Made by a program: the position numbers and the translations under genes
NCBI GenBank assembly: GCA_915066865.1
Contig: CAJZEE010000011.1
Coordinates: 1 to 37,064 of the forward strand
Origin: an uncultured Veillonella sp.
GTDB taxonomy: Bacteria; Bacillota; Negativicutes; Veillonellales; Veillonellaceae
Length of the DNA: 37,064 nucleotides
Reading direction: 5' to 3'
Part shown: positions 23,601-32,993 of the stretch, piece after piece
Numbering within the stretch: position 1 is the stretch's first letter
Layout: the number at the start of each line of letters is the position of its first letter
Notes under the pieces: model-generated
Told to the model about the DNA's origin: nothing
The model's input: only the letters and a program-made list of their open reading frames with translations
The model's database searches: none

Positions 23601-24773
23601 TTATCCCTTCAGGGAATCTAAAAATGAAGAGCCAATCCCCCATTGTTTCAATCCAAAGTTTTGTAATACTGTTTCACCTATGTCCGCAAAACTATGTCTA
23701 TCACCCAAAGCTACTGAATGACTCATACTTGGACTATAAGCTAGCAAAGGCACCATTTCTCTCGTATGGTCTGTACCTTTCCAAGTCGGATCATTCCCAT
23801 GATCTGCGGTGATAAGAAGTAAATCGTCATCTTTAAGCAAGTCCAACAAACCACCTAATTGGTAATCAAAGTCTTCAATAGCACGCTTATACCCTTCTAC
23901 ATTACGCCGATGACCGTACAGACTATCAAATTCAACAAGGTTGACCATCATGAACCCCCGTGCAAAGCTTTGGCCCAATAGATAAGGAACTACGTTCATA
24001 CCATGCGCGTTAGACTTTGTCGGATATGATGCATCCCAGCCAACATGAGCATAAATATCGCCGATTTTGCCAACTGCCACTGTCGGAATGTTTGCGTCTT
24101 GTAACTCTTGTTGCACCATTTTCTTTTCAGGCATGCGACTATAGTCATGACGATTTGAAGTACGTACAAAATGCCCTGGTGTACCAACAAAAGGTCGAGC
24201 TATGATACGCCCCACATAATAATCACCGACACATACCTTATCACGTGTAATTTGACACATGCGATACAACTCTTCTAAAGGAATGATATCCTCATGAGCA
24301 GCGATTTGAAAAACAGAATCCGCCGATGTATAAACGATTGGCTTACCTGTTCTTATATGTTCTTCTCCGAGGCGTTCAATAATTTCTGTACCAGATGCTA
24401 CCTCATTACCAAGAAAGCCATAACCCGTTTCCTTCGTGAAAGTATCCATCAATTCCTTAGGAAATCCTTCATAAAATGTCGGAAATGGTACCGTTACAGG
24501 ATGCCCCATCATCTCCCAATGTCCGCTTGTCGTATCTTTACCGGTACTCATTTCCGCCATACGACCATAAGCACCAATAACAGGCTCATCAAACGCTGAA
24601 ATATCGGCAATATTAGCTAAACCTATGGATTTTAAATTTGGGCAGCGAATAGGTCCTGCTACAGCTTCGATATGTCCCAATGTATTCGAACCTTCATCGC
24701 CAAATTTAATCGCATCAGCTGCATATCCTACGCCGACACTGTCCATTACTAGTAGAATAATTCGATTATACAT
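23601..24773 (-). CDS. deoB: Phosphopentomutase
   Basis: A 390-residue alkaline phosphatase-superfamily enzyme. It has the N-terminal metal ligand D11 in LLVMDSVGVG, DEGSNTLGH, GKDTTSGHWEMMG carrying the catalytic threonine, and the C-terminal ITADHGNDP with TDHTRE. It interconverts ribose (or deoxyribose) 1-phosphate and 5-phosphate in nucleoside catabolism. It is separated from the permease-ade operon by a terminator but belongs to the same salvage theme. An 8-base inverted repeat lies just before its ribosome site. Confidence 0.97.
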   Translation of the reverse strand: MYNRIILLVMDSVGVGYAADAIKFGDEGSNTLGHIEAVAGPIRCPNLKSIGLANIADISAFDEPVIGAYGRMAEMSTGKDTTSGHWEMMGHPVTVPFPTFYEGFPKELMDTFTKETGYGFLGNEVASGTEIIERLGEEHIRTGKPIVYTSADSVFQIAAHEDIIPLEELYRMCQITRDKVCVGDYYVGRIIARPFVGTPGHFVRTSNRHDYSRMPEKKMVQQELQDANIPTVAVGKIGDIYAHVGWDASYPTKSNAHGMNVVPYLLGQSFARGFMMVNLVEFDSLYGHRRNVEGYKRAIEDFDYQLGGLLDLLKDDDLLLITADHGNDPTWKGTDHTREMVPLLAYSPSMSHSVALGDRHSFADIGETVLQNFGLKQWGIGSSFLDSLKG

Positions 24774-24788
24774 ATGTACTCCTAAATC

Positions 24789-24812
24789 TATATGAGATTA
24801 GTTACTCATATA
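24789..24812. repeat. Inverted repeat before deoB
   Basis: TATATGAG (24789-24796) and CTCATATA (24805-24812) are perfect complements with an 8-base spacer, just upstream of the AGGAGT ribosome site of deoB. It could be an operator or a leader hairpin. Its sequence differs from the repeat before the permease gene. Confidence 0.4.
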
Positions 24813-24903
24813 ATGTAAAAATACTTTGTAACATATTACAGTTAAAATCATCAATATGAATTAATAAAATACATAATATATTGAGAGATAAAATTTCTAA
24901 AAC

Positions 24904-25437
24904 TTACTTAAGATATGGCATAGCAAGCATAAGGGCCGCCAAAGATTTGCTATCCTTAATAGTCTCATTCTTGATAGCCTCCAATAGTTCTGTCAATGTG
25001 TAGTATTCTAGCTCCACATATTCATCAGGATCCCAATTGGTTTCCCCCATGGTAAGGTCCTTCGCAAGATATAAATGTAATACTTCATTGCAGAAACCAG
25101 GACTCGTAGCAATTGTACCTAACGAAATCCATTGAGCTGCACGATAGCCGGTTTCCTCAGCAAGCTCCCGTTTAGCACAAACAATCGGTTCTTCATTTGG
25201 ATCTAATTTTCCTGCTGGTACCTCCAGTAGCGTCTGTTGCAAAGCATATCTAAATTGACGTTCCATAACAATCTTATTATCCTCTGTTACTGCCACAATC
25301 GCTGTAGCACCCGGATGATGCACAACCTCACGCCATGCATCCTTTCCGTTCACATCGGCTATATCATAGGTAACTTGAATCAACTTACCGTTAAATTTCA
25401 TTTCACTGGATTTCTGAATTTCCTTACTAATTGCCAT
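24904..25437 (-). CDS. nudF: Nudix hydrolase, ADP-ribose pyrophosphatase type
   Basis: A 177-residue protein with a perfect Nudix box at 76-98: G76, E82, R90-E91, E94-E95 and G97. The upstream ERQFRYA and EVPAGKLDP context is typical of NudF-like ADP-ribose pyrophosphatases, which give AMP and ribose 5-phosphate. The gene starts 8 bases after the methyltransferase stop with an AGAGGT site, so the two are likely co-transcribed. The ribose 5-phosphate product would link it to neighbouring deoB metabolism; that link is inference. Confidence 0.92.
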   Translation of the reverse strand: MAISKEIQKSSEMKFNGKLIQVTYDIADVNGKDAWREVVHHPGATAIVAVTEDNKIVMERQFRYALQQTLLEVPAGKLDPNEEPIVCAKRELAEETGYRAAQWISLGTIATSPGFCNEVLHLYLAKDLTMGETNWDPDEYVELEYYTLTELLEAIKNETIKDSKSLAALMLAMPYLK

Positions 25438-25445
25438 ATATACCT

Positions 25446-27071
25446 CTAATCTTTTATTTTATGTAAAAACCCGAGCATCCTTATACGTTGTAAAATTTCC
25501 TCTAAGTACACTTTATTAGGAACAATAAAATCAATATTATCCCGCGTATGACGCTGAACTGTAATATTGTCATCCATAATAGCAAGAATCTTTTCTTTTG
25601 TTGTAGGCTCCACCATTTGCTTTATTACAAAGAGAAATCCATTATCTATATCTTGTTGTACTTTATTGTACATGTCGCCTATACCAATATAGGAGCTGCC
25701 TTCTTTTTCTACTATAGTAGAAATAAAATCTATAAAACGTTGAGGTATATACACCTTATTATCTTCGAAAGCAACTCTTTCATATGGTTCGGCATACATA
25801 TCGAGATTATCTACAATAATCAAATATAGTAAACGAGAATAAACTCTGTCCATTTCGATAGTATAACCAGGCAACTTTCTATGTATATGATCAACTATAT
25901 CCTGAACAGTAAATATATCCCCTCGATCCATAACCTCTTTAATAGCAATATGGATACTATCCGTCATATTAGAAGGAATACCAGTATTGACAACGCTGCA
26001 ATAATATAATTTTGATAATACATCTATACTAACTCGTTCATTACGAACAATCTTTTTACTATGTTTATTTTTCGTTAACAGGGACATTCTAAACTGCGTA
26101 TCATAAATGTAATCATAATATTGCTCTTTTGCAATATAATCATCATTTGCCAATTGAGCTATATTATCGTGAATATCCTCCGGTAACCAACTTATGAAAG
26201 ATCGTGAAAGAAATACATCCCCTATATAGGCACAACCTTGGTCATTGGCACGTTTTATAAATTCATGTACATATACAGGATCATTAAAAGGCTCTAAATA
26301 TTCATGAGCCACATAATAATCGTTAGAGCTCAACACATTTTGGATGTTATCAATTTTATAACTCGCTTTTTGACTTATCCGATTATCTAATCCCATTGTA
26401 TCCGCTACGAGCTTCAATATATTCTTCGTATATAAAGTCCGCTCCATCAACGGTAGCTCTAACTCTTTTTGCTCTGCATATTGCATGATTTCTCGATACT
26501 GCTCTAATCGTTTCCATCCAGGATAGGTATTATACGATACATAAGCTACACCATTGTCGGATAAATTCTTATTACAGATAGATAGAATTTTATCTTTTAC
26601 CACATCCGGAACCCAGGACCAAATACCATGTACAATAATATAGTCAAAGGTACCGAATGAATCATCAATATCTAGAATATCCTTCTCAAGCAAATGTATA
26701 TTAGATAGTCCCATCGACGCAATCAGTTCATTTCCCATCTTAATCTGGGAAGACGATAAATCAATACCCGTAAAAGACGCTTCAGGATAGTATAAAGCTT
26801 GAGAAATAATGTTCCCGCCAAAAGAACATCCAAGCTCAAGGACACGCGCCTTTTTTAAAGATACAGGATTTAGTCCAAATAACAAAGCTCGCGCTGCTAA
26901 TGTATTTAACGAGGTCGCCCCAAAAGGTTGAGAAATATATACTACATCTTCATAACTTTTTTTAAGAACCTTATTCTCATCCAAAACGTGCATGGTATTT
27001 TGTGTAGTCTCAATGTCATTCCCCATAACTGATGTACCTACATTCTTTTTTTGTTTTGACTCCTGTTTCAT
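25446..27071 (-). CDS. Class I SAM methyltransferase with methyltransferase regulatory domain (PKMT-like)
   Basis: A 541-residue protein. Residues about 45-200 form a Rossmann-type methyltransferase with motif I VLELGCSFGGN (77-87), FTGIDLSS and FDYIIVHGIWSWVP, then AYVSYNTYPGW. The middle and C-terminal parts match the regulatory-domain class (PF10119-like), including an EFI and YIGD region and a winged-helix-like tail at about 390-440. This layout and length resemble rickettsial protein lysine methyltransferases such as RP789, which modify outer-membrane proteins. Veillonella-type bacteria also have an outer membrane, so a surface-protein substrate is possible; this is inference. It precedes nudF by 8 bases. 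Confidence 0.82.
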   Translation of the reverse strand: MKQESKQKKNVGTSVMGNDIETTQNTMHVLDENKVLKKSYEDVVYISQPFGATSLNTLAARALLFGLNPVSLKKARVLELGCSFGGNIISQALYYPEASFTGIDLSSSQIKMGNELIASMGLSNIHLLEKDILDIDDSFGTFDYIIVHGIWSWVPDVVKDKILSICNKNLSDNGVAYVSYNTYPGWKRLEQYREIMQYAEQKELELPLMERTLYTKNILKLVADTMGLDNRISQKASYKIDNIQNVLSSNDYYVAHEYLEPFNDPVYVHEFIKRANDQGCAYIGDVFLSRSFISWLPEDIHDNIAQLANDDYIAKEQYYDYIYDTQFRMSLLTKNKHSKKIVRNERVSIDVLSKLYYCSVVNTGIPSNMTDSIHIAIKEVMDRGDIFTVQDIVDHIHRKLPGYTIEMDRVYSRLLYLIIVDNLDMYAEPYERVAFEDNKVYIPQRFIDFISTIVEKEGSSYIGIGDMYNKVQQDIDNGFLFVIKQMVEPTTKEKILAIMDDNITVQRHTRDNIDFIVPNKVYLEEILQRIRMLGFLHKIKD

Positions 27072-27107
27072 AAAGCCTCCCGAATTGTTCTACTAACTAT
27101 AATAAAT

Positions 27108-27130
27108 ATTATATAGTATTATTGATAATA
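27108..27130 (-). promoter_or_regulatory. Candidate -10 and palindrome upstream of the methyltransferase gene
   Basis: TATAAT on the minus strand (27108-27113) lies directly next to TATTAT-TG-ATAATA (27117-27130), a 6-2-6 inverted repeat filling the spacer region. No good -35 is visible, which would fit a regulated promoter. Confidence 0.35.
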
Positions 27131-27159
27131 ATTACAGCTGAAGAGAGAAATAAACACAC

Positions 27160-27190
27160 AAAAACCGCCCAACAAAGTTGAGCGGTTTTT
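27160..27190 (-). terminator. Intrinsic terminator of the pnp-dut unit
   Basis: A 14-base arm (27160-27173) pairs with 27177-27190 around an AAA loop, with one mismatch. The stem core is ACCGC/GCGGT with GTTG/CAAC, flanked by A5 and T5 tracts, so it could work in either direction. It lies 28 bases after the dut stop. Confidence 0.82.
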
Positions 27191-27217
27191 ACTAGTTTAT
27201 ACAAAACCATATATTAT

Positions 27218-27667
27218 TTACATAGTCCCGGTGCTTCCAATGCCACCAGTTCTTACACCTGTAGCATCATCATCGTTTGTAATAAGGTATTTAGAGAATA
27301 TACCTTGAGCAACGCGTTCCCCTTTATCAAGGGTAACTATTTCTTTGCCAAAGTTTAGAAGGGCAATCATAATATGACCTTCATTGTCCTCATTATTGTA
27401 GTAATCACTATCGATAATACCTGTGCTATTCACAAGTGCTAGATGGCGTTTAATAGCCATACTAGAACGAATATGAATGGCAAGGTATTCATCGTATGCC
27501 ATGAAAGCTTTAATACCTGTCGGAACGAGCACTACTTGGCCTGGTTCTAATGTAACAGCTTCAGCGCATTCAATATCATAGCCTGCGCTTTCAGTTGTTT
27601 TACGTGTTGGTAAGTTGATATCTTGTTCTTCAAAAGCAGAAACTACTTCAAAGCCACGAATATCCAT
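27218..27667 (-). CDS. dut: dUTP diphosphatase
   Basis: A 149-residue trimeric-type dUTPase with the five motifs: SAGYDIE, IRSSMA, NSTGIIDSDYYNN, KGERVAQGIF and the C-terminal RTGGIGSTG. The last usually reads GGFGSTG, so the phenylalanine that stacks on uracil is isoleucine here. The EDNEGHI insertion after motif III occurs in some Firmicutes enzymes. It hydrolyses dUTP to dUMP and pyrophosphate. It follows pnp by 10 bases. Confidence 0.95.
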   Translation of the reverse strand: MDIRGFEVVSAFEEQDINLPTRKTTESAGYDIECAEAVTLEPGQVVLVPTGIKAFMAYDEYLAIHIRSSMAIKRHLALVNSTGIIDSDYYNNEDNEGHIMIALLNFGKEIVTLDKGERVAQGIFSKYLITNDDDATGVRTGGIGSTGTM

Positions 27668-27677
27668 GTAACACCTC

Positions 27678-29747
27678 TTATTTTAAACAATCTTTACGGG
27701 ACAAGTTTACACGGCCCTGTTTATCAATTTCGATAACTTTTACCATGATTTCATCCCCTACACTTACTACATCTTCTACATTTTCAACGCGTTCTTTCGC
27801 AAGTTTAGAAATATGTACAAGACCTTCTTTACCTGGTAATACTTCTACGAATGCGCCAAAAGCCATTAGACGAGTTACTTTACCAAGATATACTTCCCCT
27901 ACTTCAACCTCTTTAGTAAGGTTTGTGATAATTTCTTGAGCTTTTGCAGCCCCTTCTTGTTCTACAGAAGCGATAAATACTGTACCATCATCTTCGATGT
28001 CAATTTTAGCGCCTGTTTCTTCGATAATACTGCGAATTACTTTACCGCCAGAACCGATTACGTCACGAATCTTATCGGGATCAATTTTCATTGTAATAAT
28101 ACGTGGAGCGTATTGGGACATTTGTTGACGTGGTTCAGCAATTGTATCAAGCATGATGCCCATGATAAGCATGCGGCCTTTATGAGCTTGTTCTAATGCT
28201 TCTTGAAGGATTTCACGGGATAATCCGGAAATCTTGATATCCATTTGAATTGCTGTTACGCCTTTAGCTGTACCAGCAACTTTAAAGTCCATGTCTCCAA
28301 GAGCATCTTCCATACCTTGAATATCAGTTAAAATTGTATAGTGTTCCCCTTGAGTTACAAGACCCATAGCGATACCTGCTACAGGCGCTTTAATAGGTAC
28401 ACCAGCATCCATCAAAGATAATGTAGAACCACATACGGAAGCCATGGAGCTAGAACCATTAGATTCCAATACTTCAGATACTAAACGCAAAGCATATGGG
28501 AAATCCTCTTCACTCGGAATCACAGGTACCAATGCGCGTTCGGCCAACGCACCATGACCAATTTCACGACGCCCAGGTCCACGGGAAGAACGAGTTTCCC
28601 CTACAGAGAAGGATGGGAAATTATAATGATGGATATAACGTTTTTCAGTTTCAACACCAAGACCATCGATAGTTTGTTTTTCAGATAAAGGTGCTACTGT
28701 TGTGACATTTAATACTTGAGTTTGTCCACGTGTAAACAAGCCAGAGCCATGTGTACGAGGTAATACGCCTGTACGGCAAGAGATTGGACGAACTTCATCA
28801 AGTTGACGACCATCTGGACGGATTTTTTCAACAGTAATCATATGACGCACAATTTCTTTTGTCATTGCATCAAATGCTTTATTTACATCAGCCAAGTTAT
28901 CTGGGTAGATTTCTTCAAAGTGAGCTAATACATCTGCACGTACTTCACTTTCTTGTGCATCACGTTGTTGTTTATCTGCACAACGAACTGCAGCATCAAG
29001 TTTATCATGACCATAGGCACGAACTGCATCACTAATTTCAGCAGGAACATCTTTACATTCAAATACGCGTTTTTCCTTACCTACTTTTGCAGTCATATCT
29101 TCTTGGAATGCTACGATTTTTTTGATTTCTTCGTGAGCTGCCATGATAACTTCAAGAATGATATCTTCCGGTACTTCTTCAGCGCCACCTTCAACCATGA
29201 GGATAGCATCTTTAGTACCAGCTACAACGATATTAAGATCTGTTTCTTCTAATTGTGATTTCGTTGGATTTACAACAAATTCACCATTGATACGTCCCAT
29301 ACGAACGCCTGCAATAGGGCCATTCCAAGGAACATCAGAAATAGACAATGCCGCAGAAGCGCCAATCATACCACAAATGGCTGGATCACAATCTTGGTCC
29401 ACAGACATAACTGTTGCTACTACGTGTACTTCGTTACGTACACCTTTATTAAATAATGGACGAATAGGACGGTCAATCAAACGGCTATTCAAGATTGCAG
29501 ACTCAGGTGGACGCGCTTCACGTTTAATGAACCCCCCTGGTAAACGACCAACAGCATACATTTTTTCTTCATAGTCTACTGTAAGTGGGAAGAAGTCAAT
29601 ATCCTTCGCCTCTTTAGAGCCTGTAGCAGTAACGAGTACACGAGTATCGCCATAACCAACCATTACGGCACCGCCAGCTTGTTTTGCAAGTTCCCCAGTC
29701 TCAATCGTAAGAGTACGACCAGCTAGGTCCATTTGGAATTGTTCCAT
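27678..29747 (-). CDS. pnp: Polyribonucleotide nucleotidyltransferase (PNPase)
   Basis: A 689-residue PNPase with two RNase PH-like domains (GRPLGGF-like VGRLPGGFIKREARPPE; second core with TRGQTQVL, GRREIGHGALAERAL and SNGSSSMASVCG). A KH domain follows (IDPDKIRDVIGSGGKVI), then an S1 domain ending near RVNLSRKDCLK. It degrades RNA 3' to 5' phosphorolytically. Length is slightly below the usual 700 because the acidic tail after S1 is missing. It lies downstream of rpsO, the conserved order, separated by the rpsO terminator. Confidence 0.98.
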   Translation of the reverse strand: MEQFQMDLAGRTLTIETGELAKQAGGAVMVGYGDTRVLVTATGSKEAKDIDFFPLTVDYEEKMYAVGRLPGGFIKREARPPESAILNSRLIDRPIRPLFNKGVRNEVHVVATVMSVDQDCDPAICGMIGASAALSISDVPWNGPIAGVRMGRINGEFVVNPTKSQLEETDLNIVVAGTKDAILMVEGGAEEVPEDIILEVIMAAHEEIKKIVAFQEDMTAKVGKEKRVFECKDVPAEISDAVRAYGHDKLDAAVRCADKQQRDAQESEVRADVLAHFEEIYPDNLADVNKAFDAMTKEIVRHMITVEKIRPDGRQLDEVRPISCRTGVLPRTHGSGLFTRGQTQVLNVTTVAPLSEKQTIDGLGVETEKRYIHHYNFPSFSVGETRSSRGPGRREIGHGALAERALVPVIPSEEDFPYALRLVSEVLESNGSSSMASVCGSTLSLMDAGVPIKAPVAGIAMGLVTQGEHYTILTDIQGMEDALGDMDFKVAGTAKGVTAIQMDIKISGLSREILQEALEQAHKGRMLIMGIMLDTIAEPRQQMSQYAPRIITMKIDPDKIRDVIGSGGKVIRSIIEETGAKIDIEDDGTVFIASVEQEGAAKAQEIITNLTKEVEVGEVYLGKVTRLMAFGAFVEVLPGKEGLVHISKLAKERVENVEDVVSVGDEIMVKVIEIDKQGRVNLSRKDCLK

Positions 29748-29788
29748 TCCTATTCCTCCTAAAAATCTTCTTATATGTATACCTTCTA

Positions 29789-29818
29789 ATTATATATCAA
29801 TTAAAGCTAAATAGCCAA
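29789..29818 (-). promoter_or_regulatory. Candidate promoter of pnp
   Basis: On the minus strand TTGGCT (29813-29818) lies 18 bases from TATAAT (29789-29794), between the rpsO terminator and the pnp start. It allows pnp-dut transcription independent of rpsO. Confidence 0.45.
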
Positions 29819-29827
29819 TTCAAAATA

Positions 29828-29851
29828 AAAAAGCCGTCCTTTAGGACGGCT
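29828..29851 (-). terminator. Intrinsic terminator of rpsO
   Basis: AGCCGTCCT (29832-29840) and AGGACGGCT (29843-29851) form a perfect 9-base stem. On the minus strand T6 follows. It begins 8 bases after the rpsO stop. Confidence 0.9.
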
Positions 29852-29858
29852 AATTTTA

Positions 29859-30125
29859 TTATTTACGAAGACCAAGGCGTTCGATAAGAGAACGATAACG
29901 TTCGATATCTTTACGACGAAGGTAGTCAAGCATGTTACGGCGTTGACCAACCAATTTCAACAAACCACGACGGGAATGATGGTCTTTTTTGTGCTCTTTC
30001 AAGTGCTCAGTTAAGTATTGAATGCGACTTGTTAAAATCGCAACTTGTACTTCTGGAGAACCAGTGTCACCTTCATGAGTAGCGTATTCTTTAATTACTG
30101 CTAATTTAGCTTCTGTAGTTAACAT
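29859..30125 (-). CDS. rpsO: 30S ribosomal protein S15
   Basis: An 88-residue S15 of standard length with GDTGSPEVQVAILTSRI, the HKKDHHSRRGLLKLVGQRR block (16S rRNA binding) and the LDYLRRKD segment. A strong TAGGAGG site lies before the ATG. The leader from the promoter at 30221-30249 is about 90 bases, long enough for S15 autoregulation known in other bacteria; that is inference here. Confidence 0.98.
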   Translation of the reverse strand: MLTTEAKLAVIKEYATHEGDTGSPEVQVAILTSRIQYLTEHLKEHKKDHHSRRGLLKLVGQRRNMLDYLRRKDIERYRSLIERLGLRK

Positions 30126-30220
30126 TAATGTTACCTCCTAAAAAATTATAATCCCGATAAGCTTAAGTAACCGTTGGAGAATCGAATACTTCGCTTACGA
30201 TATGTCTTACGACCTAATTT

Positions 30221-30249
30221 AGTATACAGTATCTGCCCTATCTTGTAAA
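30221..30249 (-). promoter_or_regulatory. Promoter of rpsO
   Basis: On the minus strand TTTACA (30244-30249) is separated by 17 bases from TATACT (30221-30226). Five of six bases match consensus in each hexamer. Confidence 0.7.
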
Positions 30250-30296
30250 GCAAAAATACAGTAATTGAACAAAAGATAGATTAGAACTTTCTTCTA

Positions 30297-31094
30297 TTAT
30301 TTAGCACCTAGCACCATGCGGTCGCTCAGTGCATTTTCACCAGCTACCTCGAACTTTTGAAGTAAGTCCGCAACAGTTAATTGTTTCTTTTCTTCCCCTT
30401 TTACATCATAGATGATTCGACCAGCGTCCATCATGATGAGGCGATTACCAAATCGCAATGCATCACGCATATTATGGGTAATCATAAGAGTTGTTAGATT
30501 ATGTTCTGCAACGAGTTTATCTGTTAGTTGCAATACATTTTCTGCAGTTTTAGGGTCAAGTGCCGCCGTATGCTCATCCAACAATAAGAGTTCTGGACGA
30601 AGCATGGTAGCCATTAACAATGTAATAGATTGACGTTGACCACCAGATAGTAGGCCCATGCGAGCAGATAAACGATCTTCAAGGCCTAAGCCTAATAATG
30701 CAAGACGTTCCTTGAAAAATGCTTGTTCACTATCTTTGAAAGCCCATTTAAGACCTAAGCTTTTACCACGGCGCATAGCAAGAATCAAGTTTTCCTCAAT
30801 TTGCATATTACCAGCAGTACCAACCATAGGGTCTTGGAATACACGACCAATGTATTTAGCACGTTTGTATTCTGGCATTTTTGTCACATCAATCTCATTA
30901 ATTGTAATGGATCCTTCATCTACTGGAAATACACCAGCAATGGAGTTTAACAAAGTACTTTTACCAGCACCATTACCACCAATGACAGTACAAAAATCCC
31001 CCTCTTCTAGACGAAGATTAATGCCTTGTAATGCAGTCTTTTCATTAATTGTGCCCTTAAAGAAGGTTTTTACCATATTTTTTACTTCTAACAT
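30297..31094 (-). CDS. ABC transporter ATP-binding protein (TrpX/PF04392-associated system)
   Basis: A 265-residue ATPase with Walker A GGNGAGKST (39-47), signature LSGGQRQ, Walker B LLLLDEHTAALDP and the switch histidine in MITHNMRD. The DEHTAALDP form, with histidine in place of the usual proline, is common in this transporter subgroup. It is the last gene of the four-gene uptake operon, 10 bases after the permease. No convincing terminator follows before the rpsO promoter. Confidence 0.93.
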   Translation of the reverse strand: MLEVKNMVKTFFKGTINEKTALQGINLRLEEGDFCTVIGGNGAGKSTLLNSIAGVFPVDEGSITINEIDVTKMPEYKRAKYIGRVFQDPMVGTAGNMQIEENLILAMRRGKSLGLKWAFKDSEQAFFKERLALLGLGLEDRLSARMGLLSGGQRQSITLLMATMLRPELLLLDEHTAALDPKTAENVLQLTDKLVAEHNLTTLMITHNMRDALRFGNRLIMMDAGRIIYDVKGEEKKQLTVADLLQKFEVAGENALSDRMVLGAK

Positions 31095-31104
31095 AGTGTC
31101 CTCC

Positions 31105-31980
31105 TTAACGAGCCAACCATTTTGCTTTCAATGTAGGTAAGGAAAGCGCGATGGCAACAAGAATTGCAGTAAATAATTTCAAATCGTTTGGTGGCATACC
31201 CATGTAGAGAACTGCAGCAATAACGATACGATATACAATAGAACCAAGTACTACGGCGATGAGACTACGTACAAAGGATTTCGTACCAAACACTACTTCA
31301 CCGATGATTACAGAAGCCAAACCAATAACGATGGTACCAATCCCCATGCCTACATCAGCAAAGCCTTGGAATTGACCAATGAGAGCCCCAGACATACCAA
31401 CAAAACCATTGGAAATCAAAAGACCAAGAACGATCATATTATCAGTATTTACGCCTTGAGCGCGAATCATTTGAGGGTTAACACCTGTAGCACGTAAGGC
31501 TGTACCAATTTCGGTACCGAAGAACCAAAATAAGAGCAAACATACAACTACAGCTACTATAATACCTACGATGGCTGCAGACCACATATTCGGCGTATGG
31601 AAAAATCCACCAAGAATCGTATAAATTGTATCCATACGAAGCAAAGATACATTAGCTTTGCCCATGATGTGAAGGTTTACAGAGTACAATGCAATCATTG
31701 TCAAAATACCAGCCAATAATGCAGGAATTTTTAATTTTGTATGAATCCAACCTGTTACAGCACCGGCTATCATACCACCCACACCGGCAAGTAAAATGGA
31801 AAGGATTGGATTCATACCACTTGTAATTAAAATAGCAGAAATGGCTGCCCCCATTGGGAACGTACCTTCCACGGTTAAGTCAGCCACATCTAATACGCGG
31901 AAGGTTATGAATACACCGACCGCTAACAAAGACCATAAAAGGCCTGTGGTTATGGTGCCTACCACTAAATCTAACATCAA
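31105..31980 (-). CDS. ABC transporter permease (branched-chain amino acid/sugar type)
   Basis: A 291-residue integral membrane protein with about eight hydrophobic segments, of the BPD_transp_2 fold. Motifs include the N-terminal FRVLDVADLTVEGTFPMGAA and the ALRATGVNPQMIRAQGVNTD cytoplasmic loop. It forms the channel with the ATPase downstream and the receptors upstream. The gap after the receptor gene is 8 bases. Confidence 0.93.
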   Translation of the reverse strand: MMLDLVVGTITTGLLWSLLAVGVFITFRVLDVADLTVEGTFPMGAAISAILITSGMNPILSILLAGVGGMIAGAVTGWIHTKLKIPALLAGILTMIALYSVNLHIMGKANVSLLRMDTIYTILGGFFHTPNMWSAAIVGIIVAVVVCLLLFWFFGTEIGTALRATGVNPQMIRAQGVNTDNMIVLGLLISNGFVGMSGALIGQFQGFADVGMGIGTIVIGLASVIIGEVVFGTKSFVRSLIAVVLGSIVYRIVIAAVLYMGMPPNDLKLFTAILVAIALSLPTLKAKWLAR

Positions 31981-31988
31981 ATTCTCCT

Positions 31989-32969
31989 CTATTGTTTCAT
32001 ATCTTTACGAAGAACTTCAGGAATCGTAATACCTAATTTTTTAGCACGTTCTTCGTTAACAGTTAACTTAATCTCTTTTTGTGTCTCAATAGCTAAGTCT
32101 GCAATTTTTGCTTCTCCTGCAAGAACTTTAGCAGCCATTAAACCTGTTTGATAACCCAATTGATAGTAATCAACAGAATAAGTTGCTACACCACCAGTCA
32201 TTGTCATACCTTCATCGGCAGCAAATACTGGAATTTTAGCAGCATCTGTAATTTGTGCTAAGTTAGCCATAGCAGATGCCAATACATTATCTGTTGGCGT
32301 ATAGATAGCTTGTACATCTTGGTTCACAAGATTGGTAGCGGCTTGTTGGATATCATTTACATTGGAAACAGTTGCCTCTACAACAGTAATACCTTTTGTA
32401 GCAGCATACGCTTTCATTTTTTCAACTTGCAATTGGGAGTTGATTTCAGAGGATGTATAAATGGCACCAATACGCTTTACATTCGGTACTAATGCTATGA
32501 TAAGATCAACCTCTTTTTCAACAGGTGTCATATCAGATGTACCAGATACATTACCACCAGGGTGTTCGTTAGATTGAACGAGTTTAGCTGTCACGTAATC
32601 TGTAATAGCTGTACCCATGATTGGCATGTCATGAGAAGCATTTGCCATCGTCTGAGCCGCAGGCGTTGCAATAGCTAATACTATATCTTTTTTATCAGAC
32701 ACGAAACGTTGTGCAATACTATTTAGATTAGATTGATCGGCCTGTGCATTTTGTTGGTCAATTTTAATGTTTTGACCATCCTTATATCCTTTAGCTGCTA
32801 AACCATCTACGAAACCTTTATTAGCAGCATCAAGAGATGGATGTTCTACTAATTGAATAACACCAATTTTCTTTTGGTCATTAGTTGCGGTATTGGAACC
32901 ACAACCTGCTACCATTGCCATAACAGCGATGGCACTAAGTGCCACTGCAATACTTTTTTTCCAGTTCAT
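31989..32969 (-). CDS. ABC transporter substrate-binding lipoprotein (second tandem paralogue)
   Basis: A 326-residue PF04392-family receptor (TrpX-like). It has a lipoprotein signal peptide with lipobox VAGC and lipid-anchored C23. The body is two lobes of periplasmic-binding type I fold. It is plainly a paralogue of the upstream gene, with blocks such as QQNAQADQSNLNSIAQRF, GGNVSGTSDM and KMKAYAATKGI shared. The hinge and pocket segment AADEGMTMTGGVATYS differs from the sister protein, suggesting distinct ligands. Substrate is unknown; the family includes tryptophan and other amino acid receptors. Confidence 0.93.
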   Translation of the reverse strand: MNWKKSIAVALSAIAVMAMVAGCGSNTATNDQKKIGVIQLVEHPSLDAANKGFVDGLAAKGYKDGQNIKIDQQNAQADQSNLNSIAQRFVSDKKDIVLAIATPAAQTMANASHDMPIMGTAITDYVTAKLVQSNEHPGGNVSGTSDMTPVEKEVDLIIALVPNVKRIGAIYTSSEINSQLQVEKMKAYAATKGITVVEATVSNVNDIQQAATNLVNQDVQAIYTPTDNVLASAMANLAQITDAAKIPVFAADEGMTMTGGVATYSVDYYQLGYQTGLMAAKVLAGEAKIADLAIETQKEIKLTVNEERAKKLGITIPEVLRKDMKQ

Positions 32970-32993
32970 GTATAACTCCTTACCAGATATGTA

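Noticed and set aside
25446..27071. Candidate Hen1 partner for the RNA-repair protein
   Set aside because: The methyltransferase has the HGIWSWVP and YNTYPGW signature of the regulatory-domain class, not the Hen1 metal-binding motif, and lies 5 kb away in another operon.
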